Source of the DNA: an uncultured Gammaproteobacteria bacterium
GTDB lineage: Bacteria > Pseudomonadota > Gammaproteobacteria > PS1 > Pseudothioglobaceae
Length of the DNA stretch: 12,712 nt
Assembly: GCA_929200175.1 (NCBI GenBank)
Contig: CAKMYR010000027.1
Span: 1-12,712 of the forward strand
Reading direction: 5' to 3'
Position 1 is the stretch's first letter. Every line of letters starts with the position of its first letter. Below, piece by piece: positions 6,911-12,712 of the stretch. The notes beneath the pieces were generated by a model. That model saw only the letters and a list, made by a program, of their open reading frames with translations, was not told the DNA's origin and searched no databases. The position numbers and the translations under genes were made by a program.

Positions 6911-7741
6911 TTATAAAGAAATAGTTACTTGTCTTTGAGTGCCTAGTTTTTCTATGGTTAACTCCATTGTTTGACCTTCTTTTAAATAAACTTCTGGTTT
7001 TTGCCCAAAACCAACGCCAGGAGGGGTGCCAGTTGACACAATATCGCCAGGCATCAAAGTCATAAAATTTGATAAGTACGAAATTATAAATGGCACTTTA
7101 AAAAACATGGTATTGGTATTGCCATTTTGAAATATCTTTCCATCAACAGATAAAGTCATGCTCAAGTTATCTTCATTGCCCACTTCGTCTTTAGTTACTA
7201 AATATGGACCTATTGGTGAGAAGGTGTCATGACTTTTACCTTTAACCCATTGCCCTTCGCGCTCTAATTGAAATTCACGTTCAGATATGTCATTAACAAT
7301 AGTATATCCTGCAATATAATTATAAGCGTCTTGCTGCTTTATATATTTCGCTCTTTTTCCAATAACAACACCTAATTCAACCTCCCAATCTGTTTTAACA
7401 GAGTTTCTAGGAATTTGTACATTGTCATTAGGGCCAGTTACAGAGGATATTGCTTTCATAAAAACTAAAGGCTCACTTGGAATTTTCATTCCACTTTCTT
7501 TTGCATGATCAACATAATTTAAACCAATACAAATTACTTTGCTAATGCCGGTAATTGGGGTTTCTATCCTTTCATATTTTTCTACTTTTTTTAAAGTATT
7601 TATATCTATGTCTATAGATAATAGTTTTTCAATCGTTTGGTTGCTAATATCAGTAACCAAAGGTGAAATATCATATATAACATTATCAACTTCAACTGCT
7701 GGTGTTGTTATATTATTGTTTGTAATTCTTAAAAATTTCAA
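6911..7741 (-). CDS. FAH-family hydrolase, probably 2,4-diketo-3-deoxy-L-fuconate (or -rhamnonate) hydrolase
   Basis: Fumarylacetoacetate-hydrolase-fold enzyme that would cleave the C-C bond of a 2,4-diketo-3-deoxy sugar acid to pyruvate and L-lactate. The 276 residues show an N-terminal lobe and the catalytic FAH domain: IGLNYVDHA (72-80), metal ligands in DWEVELGVVIGK (118-129, Glu120 and Glu122) and Asp151, WVKGKSHDTFSPIGP (165-179), and STGTPPGVG (236-244). The ISEREFQLER stretch and the GKS-DTF-PIGP block are typical of the branch found in L-fucose and L-rhamnose diketo-hydrolase pathways. It starts with TTG at 7741, decided by an exceptionally strong ribosome site just before it. The gene lies 12 bases after the SDR stop and 3 bases before the dehydratase remnant. 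Other FAH activities (ureidoglycolate lyase annotation, fumarylpyruvate hydrolase) fit the operon less well. Confidence 0.78.
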   Translation of the reverse strand: MKFLRITNNNITTPAVEVDNVIYDISPLVTDISNQTIEKLLSIDIDINTLKKVEKYERIETPITGISKVICIGLNYVDHAKESGMKIPSEPLVFMKAISSVTGPNDNVQIPRNSVKTDWEVELGVVIGKRAKYIKQQDAYNYIAGYTIVNDISEREFQLEREGQWVKGKSHDTFSPIGPYLVTKDEVGNEDNLSMTLSVDGKIFQNGNTNTMFFKVPFIISYLSNFMTLMPGDIVSTGTPPGVGFGQKPEVYLKEGQTMELTIEKLGTQRQVTISL

Positions 7742-7748
7742 TTTTATT

Positions 7749-7755
7749 ACCTCCT
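7749..7755 (-). promoter_or_regulatory. Strong ribosome binding site AGGAGGT setting a TTG start
   Basis: On the minus strand a full AGGAGGT lies 7 bases before the TTG at 7741, overlapping the SDR stop codon (TAG at 7756-7754). Most other genes in this window have no recognisable Shine-Dalgarno. This near-perfect one both fixes the unusual TTG start and suggests compensation for the weak initiation codon. Confidence 0.85.
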
Positions 7756-8488
7756 ATATGTTTGACCAACCGCCGTCAATAGTATACACGGCACCAGTTG
7801 TGTAAGATGATTCATCACTTGCTAAATATAAAGCTAAATTAGCTATTTCTTCTGCAGTGCCAATTTTTCCAGTAGGCTGTCTTGCAAGAAATTCTTTTTT
7901 GGCTTCTTCGTAATTACCCATTGCTTTCATTCTATCTTGTAAAGATGGGCTTTCAAAAGTACCTGGAGCAATAGCATTACATCTAATATTTTCTTTAATA
8001 TAATCAGCGGCAACGGCTTTTGTTAAACCAATAACAGCTGCTTTTGTTGTGCCATATACAAATCTGTTTTTTGCTGCTATGATGCTAGAGGCAACCGACG
8101 ACATATTGATAATGCTAGAATTTGTCTCAGAAGATAACATTGCTGGTAGAAAGGCTTTAATCATTCTATACATTGACTTTACATTGAGCTCATATGAAAA
8201 ATCAAAATCTTTTTCTGTACAATCCAAAATCGTGCCGTGATGAACATAACCTGCACAATTAAACAAAATATCAATTTTATTTAGCTGTTTGGCTAAGTTT
8301 TCAATTGTCTTTTGATTAGTAACATCTAAAACTTGTGTCTTTGCCCCTTTTAGAGTGCTGAGTAAATCTTTATTAATATCAGTTGCTATAACATTAGCCT
8401 TTTCTTTTATAAATAATTCTGCTGTTGCTCGTCCTATACCTTGGCCAGCTGCAGTAATTAATGCGGTTTTTCCTTTTAATCTTGCCAT
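7754..8488 (-). CDS. SDR-family NAD-dependent dehydrogenase, probably 2-keto-3-deoxy-L-fuconate 4-dehydrogenase
   Basis: Cytoplasmic short-chain dehydrogenase that would oxidise the 4-hydroxyl of a 2-keto-3-deoxy-L-sugar acid to the 2,4-diketo acid used by the next enzyme. The 244 residues are classical SDR: glycine motif TAAGQGIGR (12-20), Asp37 at the end of strand 2 (NAD rather than NADP), NCAG (77-80), catalytic Asn102, Ser131, Tyr145 and Lys149 (VYGTTK), and C-terminal IDGGWS. Long stretches such as FVHHG-type VHHGTILDC and NMSSVASS closely resemble the DHRS6/KDF-dehydrogenase branch, which includes the bacterial L-fucose pathway enzyme. It is first in the operon, with a fair ribosome site AAAGGA (8502-8497) 8 bases before the ATG. 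An alternative role is 3-hydroxybutyrate dehydrogenase (the mammalian relative), but the neighbours argue for the sugar-acid role. Confidence 0.8.
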   Translation of the reverse strand: MARLKGKTALITAAGQGIGRATAELFIKEKANVIATDINKDLLSTLKGAKTQVLDVTNQKTIENLAKQLNKIDILFNCAGYVHHGTILDCTEKDFDFSYELNVKSMYRMIKAFLPAMLSSETNSSIINMSSVASSIIAAKNRFVYGTTKAAVIGLTKAVAADYIKENIRCNAIAPGTFESPSLQDRMKAMGNYEEAKKEFLARQPTGKIGTAEEIANLALYLASDESSYTTGAVYTIDGGWSNI

Positions 8489-8494
8489 AATTTA

Positions 8495-8512
8495 ATTCCT
8501 TTAATTATTGCA
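8495..8512 (-). promoter_or_regulatory. Candidate extended -10 promoter and ribosome site of the catabolic operon
   Basis: On the minus strand TGCAATAAT (8512-8504) fits an extended -10 box (TGn plus AATAAT), followed directly by the AAAGGA ribosome site of the SDR gene. No good -35 is present at the usual distance (AGAGTT at 17 bases). If correct, the transcript leader would be only about 10 bases. This is a tentative call in AT-rich sequence. Confidence 0.3.
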
Positions 8513-8520
8513 CTGGTTTA

Positions 8521-8664
8521 TTTCTGAACTCTGAAACTGCTTTGCATAAACTAGTAAAGGAAAACTATCAGGATTAGCAATTTATTGATTTAGAAGAAGA
8601 ATTGATGGAATTTCTTGTCAAGTATCAAATAAGCTTTATGATAATAATGAGTTGACCAAAGAAT
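8521..8664 (+). pseudogene. Decayed 3' end of an unidentified plus-strand gene
   Basis: In the plus direction the sequence reads like protein although it is broken: ALHKLVKENYQD, then a TAG at 8575-8577, then QFIDLEEELMEFLVKYQI. A +2 frame shift near 8631 then gives LYDNNELTKE and a TAA at 8662-8664. The charged, helical composition and the terminator six bases after that TAA suggest this was once a real gene end. The start and most of the gene are missing; the SDR promoter region abuts it. The ending faintly recalls the tails of Y1/IS200-type transposases, but the match is too weak to name it. It lies just inside the right-hand direct repeat, so it belongs to the inserted segment. Confidence 0.35.
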
Positions 8665-8669
8665 AATTT

Positions 8670-8697
8670 AACAAAACTTAGGTTTTGTTTGTTTTTT
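8670..8697 (+). terminator. Rho-independent terminator of the decayed plus-strand gene
   Basis: A perfect 8-base stem, AACAAAAC (8670-8677) with GTTTTGTT (8682-8689), with a TTAG loop, is followed by TGTTTTTT (8690-8697). The stem has only two G-C pairs, so it is weak by enteric standards but reasonable for this AT-rich genome. Its T-run is also the left edge of the right-hand fbpB repeat, so microhomology in the T-run may have helped form the junction. Confidence 0.6.
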
Positions 8698-8743
8698 ATT
8701 ATATTCTTACTACGAAAATTTGACTATAAATATTAAACTAACT
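8692..8743 (+). repeat. Direct repeat, right copy: displaced 3' end of fbpB
   Basis: 52 bases identical to 3430-3481 except G for A at 8714. In frame they read the last fbpB codons IIFLL-R-KFDYKY and stop, but here they have no gene in front of them. The copy lies 22 bases from the thiC stop. The simplest reading is that fbpB and thiC were once convergent neighbours and that this is the original gene end, displaced when the 5.2-kb segment arrived. Confidence 0.9.
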
Positions 8744-8765
8744 TTATTGTAATAATAAAAACTAA

Positions 8766-10628
8766 TTAATTTTCTGAATATATTTCACTATTATTTGATA
8801 AAAATTCATTAGATTTTTTAGCCATTTCAATCTCTATTTTTTTAATTTGCTTGATTTCTTTTTTATCCATCTTTTTAATATCTTGAGTTATTTTCATTGA
8901 GCAAAATTTAGGTCCACACATTGAACAAAAATGCGATGTTTTTGCTGCTTGTTTAGGCATGGTTTCATCATGATATTCTCTTGCAGTATCTGGATCTAAG
9001 CTAAGATTAAATTGATCTTCCCATCTAAATTCAAATCTTGCTTTACTTAAAGCATTATCTCGTATTTGTGCTCCTGGATGGCCTTTAGCTAAATCAGCTG
9101 CATGGGCTGCAATTTTATAAGCTATAATTCCGTCTTTAACATCATCTCTATTAGGTAATCCCAAATGCTCTTTTGGAGTTACATAACAAAGCATAGCACA
9201 ACCATACCAACCAATTTGAGCTGCACCAATTGCACTAGTTATATGATCATATCCTGGAGCTATATCAGTAGTTAATGGTCCCAAAGTATAAAAAGGCGCT
9301 TCTCCACACTCGGTTAATTGCTTGTCCATATTTTCTTTAATAAGCTGCATTGGAACATGTCCTGGTCCTTCAATAAAAGTCTGAACTTCATGTTTCCAGG
9401 CAATTTTAGTAAGCTCTCCTAAAGTTTCTAACTCACTAAATTGAGCTTTATCATTAGCATCAGCAATTGATCCCGGACGCAATCCATCACCTAGTGAAAA
9501 ACAAATATCATAAGCTTTCATAATCTTACAAATATCTTCAAAATGAGTATATAAAAAACTTTCTTGATGTTTAGATAAACACCACTTTGCCATAATAGAA
9601 CCGCCACGAGAAACTATTCCAGTAGTACGATCTATAGTAAGAGGCACATATTGCAAACGAACTCCAGCATGAATAGTAAAATAATCTACTCCTTGCTCTG
9701 CTTGCTCAATTAAAGTATCACGAAATACTTCCCAACTAAGGTCTTCAACAATACCTCCAACTTTTTCTAATGCTTGATAAATAGGCACAGTTCCAATTGG
9801 AACTGGAGAATTACGAATAATCCATTCACGGGTTTCATGGATATTTTTACCAGTTGACAAATCCATAATAGTATCTGCCCCCCAACGAATACCCCAAATC
9901 ATTTTTTCTACTTCTTCTTCAATACTTGATCCAAGTGCAGAATTGCCTATATTGCCATTAATTTTAACCAAAAAATTACGGCCAATAATCATCGGCTCAC
10001 TTTCTGGATGATTTATATTAGAAGGAATAACAGCACGACCTTTGGCGACTTCTTGGCGTACAAATTCAGCAGTAATTACATCAGGAATATTAGCACCAAA
10101 ACTATTACCTTTGTGTTGATTTATTTCATTTTTATATTGTTGCCACTTACAATTTTCGCGAATAGCGATATATTCCATTTCTGGAGTTATAATATTTTTT
10201 TTAGCATAATGCATCTGGCTAACATTTCTACCTAATTTTGCACGTCTTGGTTTTTTTAAATTTTTAAACTCTATTTCATTTAAATTTTTATCTCTAATTC
10301 TATCGTTAGTAAAACCAGAGCTAAAATTTTCTAATACTTCGGTATCATTTCTTTGTTTAATCCAATCTGTCCTAATTTCATCTAATCCTTTATGTAAATC
10401 TATTTGTGCTTTTGGATCAGTATAAACTCCTGAAGTATCATAAACACAGATAGGTTGGTTTTTCTTATTTGAAGCCCCGATAGTATCTGTTAAGGTAATT
10501 TCACGCATAGGGACTTTTATATTATCAGTTGAGCCTTTTACATAAATTTTTTTAGAATTAGGGAAAGGTGTGGTAAATATTTTTTTAATGTAAGGGTTGC
10601 TATTCATAATTTTATCTTTTTGAGCCAT
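8766..10628 (-). CDS. thiC: Phosphomethylpyrimidine synthase ThiC (thiamine biosynthesis)
   Basis: Radical-SAM enzyme converting aminoimidazole ribotide to hydroxymethylpyrimidine phosphate, the pyrimidine half of thiamine. The 620 residues are full length for the long form of ThiC. They include the N-terminal domain with VPMREITL, the SNINHPESEPMIIGRNFLVKIN region, MDLSTGKNIHETREWI, the GDGLRPGS and EGPGHVPM motifs, and the C-terminal iron-sulfur site C568-x2-C571-x4-C576 (CSMCGPKFC). A lysine-rich tail of about 40 residues follows. The ATG at 10628 is 41 bases from the divergent hemB, which leaves no room for the TPP riboswitch that usually controls thiC, and none of its characteristic CTGAGA elements is seen there. 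An internal ATG at codon 8 is possible but would not change this. There is no Shine-Dalgarno; the sequence TTATACATACA sits directly before the ATG. The C-terminal side faces the fbpB remnant, with no strong terminator between. Confidence 0.95.
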   Translation of the reverse strand: MAQKDKIMNSNPYIKKIFTTPFPNSKKIYVKGSTDNIKVPMREITLTDTIGASNKKNQPICVYDTSGVYTDPKAQIDLHKGLDEIRTDWIKQRNDTEVLENFSSGFTNDRIRDKNLNEIEFKNLKKPRRAKLGRNVSQMHYAKKNIITPEMEYIAIRENCKWQQYKNEINQHKGNSFGANIPDVITAEFVRQEVAKGRAVIPSNINHPESEPMIIGRNFLVKINGNIGNSALGSSIEEEVEKMIWGIRWGADTIMDLSTGKNIHETREWIIRNSPVPIGTVPIYQALEKVGGIVEDLSWEVFRDTLIEQAEQGVDYFTIHAGVRLQYVPLTIDRTTGIVSRGGSIMAKWCLSKHQESFLYTHFEDICKIMKAYDICFSLGDGLRPGSIADANDKAQFSELETLGELTKIAWKHEVQTFIEGPGHVPMQLIKENMDKQLTECGEAPFYTLGPLTTDIAPGYDHITSAIGAAQIGWYGCAMLCYVTPKEHLGLPNRDDVKDGIIAYKIAAHAADLAKGHPGAQIRDNALSKARFEFRWEDQFNLSLDPDTAREYHDETMPKQAAKTSHFCSMCGPKFCSMKITQDIKKMDKKEIKQIKKIEIEMAKKSNEFLSNNSEIYSEN

Positions 10629-10634
10629 TGTATG

Positions 10635-10640
10635 TATAAT
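10635..10640 (+). promoter_or_regulatory. Probable -10 box (TATAAT) of hemB in a 41-base divergent promoter
   Basis: A consensus TATAAT lies 29 bases before the hemB GTG. The matching -35 position (10612-10617, TTATCT) agrees with consensus at three of six bases and falls inside the start of thiC. The opposite strand of the same block carries TTATACAT, which may serve thiC and would place its transcription start at or near the ATG. The whole divergent control region is only 10629-10669, so the two promoters must overlap. Confidence 0.5.
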
Positions 10641-10669
10641 TTAATTATTTAATTTTAATCTATTTTAAA

Positions 10670-11671
10670 GTGTCAATTTTAACTCATAGACCTAGGCGCA
10701 TGAGAAAACACGAAAATATTCGTAAACTAGTGCGTGAAAATATTTTAACCACTAGCGACTTAATTTACCCTATTTTTATTGTTAATGGGAAAAAACAACG
10801 CCAAAATATTGATTCTATGCCCTCTATCTATAGAATTAGCATTGATGAATTAATGTTAGAAGTAGAAGAGCTAACTAAATTAGGAATACTAGCAATTGCA
10901 TTATTTCCATCTGTAGAAGAAAACAAAAAGTCATTAGATGCAAAAGAATCTTTTAATGATAATGGTTTATTACAACAAGCAGTACGCGAATTAAAAAAAA
11001 ATCATCCACAAATATCAGTTATTACAGATATAGCACTTGATCCATTTACCACCCATGGTCAAGATGGATTAATTGATAATAATGGTTATGTATTAAATGA
11101 CAAAACAGTACAAGTCTTAGTTAAACAAGCTCTTTCTCATGCTAAAGCTGGTGCTGATATTATTGCTCCATCAGACATGATGGATGGGCGTATTGGAATT
11201 ATTCGTCAAGCTTTAGAAGAAAATAATTTTATTCACACTAATATTTTAGCTTACTCTGCTAAATATGCATCAAATTATTACGGACCTTTTCGTGATGCTA
11301 TTGGCTCTGCTAAAAATCTTGGCAAAGATAGCAAACAAACTTACCAAATAGATCCAGCTAATAGTAATGAATCTTTGCGTGAGGTTGAATTAGATATAAA
11401 TCAAGGCGCAGACATAGTAATGATTAAACCCGGAACACCGTATTTAGATATTATCTACCGTGTTAAACAAACTTTTGGCTTACCTACTTTTGCTTATCAT
11501 GTAAGTGGCGAATACGCTATGCTAAAAGCTGCTGCACAAAATAACTGGATTAATGAAGAAGAAGTTGTATTGGAAAATTTAATGAGTTTTAAACGCGCGG
11601 GCGCAGATGCTATTTTAAGTTACTATTCTAAACAAGCTGCTTTATGGTTAAAAAATAAAAATAATACTTAA
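10670..11671 (+). CDS. hemB: Porphobilinogen synthase (delta-aminolevulinate dehydratase), aspartate-type metal site
   Basis: Condenses two 5-aminolevulinate molecules to porphobilinogen in haem synthesis; cytoplasmic homo-oligomer. The 333 residues contain the two active-site lysines, Lys198 (YSAKYASNYYGPFRDA) and Lys253 (MIKPGTPYLD). The metal-site stretch DIALDPFTTHGQDG (120-133) has aspartates where zinc-type enzymes such as that of E. coli have three cysteines, so this is the Mg-dependent or metal-flexible type found in plants and Pseudomonas. The start is GTG at 10670 because the family's conserved THRPRRMR begins right after it. The ATG at codon 11 would cut into that motif. No Shine-Dalgarno is visible. 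The stop interlocks with that of acs on the other strand. Confidence 0.95.
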   Translation: MSILTHRPRRMRKHENIRKLVRENILTTSDLIYPIFIVNGKKQRQNIDSMPSIYRISIDELMLEVEELTKLGILAIALFPSVEENKKSLDAKESFNDNGLLQQAVRELKKNHPQISVITDIALDPFTTHGQDGLIDNNGYVLNDKTVQVLVKQALSHAKAGADIIAPSDMMDGRIGIIRQALEENNFIHTNILAYSAKYASNYYGPFRDAIGSAKNLGKDSKQTYQIDPANSNESLREVELDINQGADIVMIKPGTPYLDIIYRVKQTFGLPTFAYHVSGEYAMLKAAAQNNWINEEEVVLENLMSFKRAGADAILSYYSKQAALWLKNKNNT

Positions 11672-12712
11672 ACTACTCGGTTTTTAATTAAATCATCAAC
11701 TACTTCTGGATCTGCTAGAGTTGAAATATCTCCTAGATTACCATAATCATTTTCAGCAATCTTGCGTAATATACGACGCATAATTTTGCCACTACGAGTC
11801 TTTGGTAACCCTTGGGCAAATTGTAGTTTATCAATTTTTGCAATTGGTCCAATTTCGCTACGCACTAACTCAATTAACTCTGATTTAAGTTTATCACTTG
11901 GATTAATACCACTTACAACAGAGACATAGGCATAAATACCCTGCCCCTTAATATCATGCGAATAACCAACTACTGCTGCCTCAGATATATTTTTATGCAA
12001 TACCAATGCAGACTCAATTTCTGCAGTTCCTAAACGATGACCTGAAACATTTAAAACATCATCAATTCGCCCAGTAATCCAGTAATAACCATCTGCATCT
12101 CTTTGTGCTCCATCACCGGGAAAATACTTGCCAGGAAAAATAGAAAAATAAGTTTTAAAAAACCTGTCATGATTGTTATAAAGTGTACGCATTTGTCCTG
12201 GCCACGAGCTAGATATTGCTAATATTCCTTCAGCTTCGCCTTTTAATACTTTGCCTTTTTCATCAACAATTTGTGGCTCAATACCAAAAAATGGCTTGCC
12301 AGCTGAACCAGGCTTTAATCCATAAGTATAAGGTAATGGTGTAATCATATGTCCGCCTGTTTCTGTCTGCCACCAAGTATCTGCAATTGGACAATTACTA
12401 TTGCCAATAACTTTATAGTACCATTCCCAAGCTTTAGGATTAATTGGTTCTCCAACAGTCCCTAAAACCTTAAGGCTAGCTCTAGAAGTATTTTTCACAA
12501 AATTATCACCAGCACCCATTAAAGCACGAATAGCTGTAGGAGCTGTATAAAATATATCAACTTTGTGTTTATCTACTACCTGCCAAAAGCGTGAAGCATC
12601 TGGATAAGTAGGAGTACCTTCAAACATTAATGTAATACCACCATTTGCTAATGGTCCGTAGATAATATAAGAATGCCCAGTTATCCATCCAACATCAGCA
12701 GTACACCAATAA
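11668..12712 (-). CDS. acs: Acetyl-CoA synthetase, C-terminal part (gene continues beyond the window)
   Basis: AMP-forming ligase activating acetate to acetyl-CoA. The 347 visible residues run off the right edge with the frame still open (YWCTADVGWITGHSYI at the edge), so the N-terminal 300 or so residues are outside. Visible motifs: FYTAPTAIRAL, GEPINPKAWEWYY, the adenylate motif DTWWQTETGGH, the hinge and C-domain DGYYWITGRIDDVLNVSGHR, and LPKTRSGKIMRR near the end. The Lys in SGK is the catalytic lysine that is regulated by acetylation in this family. A Met about 28 residues in from the edge is internal and is not the start. The gene converges on hemB with a 4-base overlap at 11668-11671. 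Confidence 0.95.
   Translation of the reverse strand, partial: YWCTADVGWITGHSYIIYGPLANGGITLMFEGTPTYPDASRFWQVVDKHKVDIFYTAPTAIRALMGAGDNFVKNTSRASLKVLGTVGEPINPKAWEWYYKVIGNSNCPIADTWWQTETGGHMITPLPYTYGLKPGSAGKPFFGIEPQIVDEKGKVLKGEAEGILAISSSWPGQMRTLYNNHDRFFKTYFSIFPGKYFPGDGAQRDADGYYWITGRIDDVLNVSGHRLGTAEIESALVLHKNISEAAVVGYSHDIKGQGIYAYVSVVSGINPSDKLKSELIELVRSEIGPIAKIDKLQFAQGLPKTRSGKIMRRILRKIAENDYGNLGDISTLADPEVVDDLIKNRVV

Noticed and set aside
8521..8664. Naming the decayed gene as an IS200/Y1 transposase
   Set aside because: The resemblance is limited to a vague C-terminal pattern, and the characteristic HUH and tyrosine motifs would lie in the missing part.
10629..10669. TPP riboswitch or other leader RNA before thiC
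   Set aside because: Only 41 bases are available and none of the expected conserved elements is visible.
1..12712. CRISPR array, tRNA, rRNA or complete insertion sequence
   Set aside because: No regularly spaced repeats, no cloverleaf-like GC-rich segment and no intact transposase were seen on either strand.

Overview
The window is a low-GC bacterial chromosome segment. Spot counts of 60-base lines give about 22-37% GC in most genes, with one clear exception (the lactate dehydrogenase gene). Gene content (FbpABC-type iron uptake with a Fur-like operator, ThiC, a HemB with the aspartate-type metal site, acetyl-CoA synthetase) fits a Gram-negative proteobacterium, most plausibly an AT-rich gammaproteobacterium of the SUP05/Thioglobaceae or symbiont type. 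That placement is a guess from gene flavour, because there is no rRNA or other decisive marker.

Layout. Positions 165-3474 (+) hold a three-gene Fe(III) ABC importer in the unusual order ATPase, binding protein, permease. A near-perfect Fur-box palindrome lies between the ATPase and binding-protein genes. Positions 3698-8488 (-) hold a compact operon: SDR dehydrogenase, FAH-family hydrolase, a broken UxaA-family dehydratase, IclR regulator, COG3618-type lactonase and FMN-dependent L-lactate dehydrogenase. Positions 8766-10628 (-) hold thiC, diverging across only 41 bases from hemB (10670-11671, +). hemB in turn runs convergently into the 3' part of acs (11668 to the window end, -), with interlocking stop codons.

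How the operon works. The enzyme set matches the non-phosphorylating catabolism of a 6-deoxy-L-sugar (L-fucose, or its relative L-rhamnose). The lactone is hydrolysed, the aldonate is dehydrated to a 2-keto-3-deoxy acid, and this is oxidised by the SDR to a 2,4-diketo acid. The FAH protein then cleaves that to pyruvate plus L-lactate, and LldD oxidises the lactate to pyruvate. The dehydratase is reduced to an N-terminal scrap of 43 codons and a C-terminal scrap of 97 codons, so the pathway as written here lacks a step. No sugar dehydrogenase or transporter is in view.

How it got here. The last 45 bases of fbpB plus 7 bases beyond its stop (3430-3481) are repeated with one mismatch at 8692-8743, on the far side of the catabolic operon and next to thiC. 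The operon therefore sits between two direct copies of the iron-permease gene end. This looks like the footprint of an insertion at the 3' end of fbpB, or of a recombination between duplicated ends. Just inside the right-hand copy lie a decayed plus-strand coding remnant and its terminator. The best candidates for further work are this repeat-bounded, partly decayed catabolic island and its dehydratase deletion.
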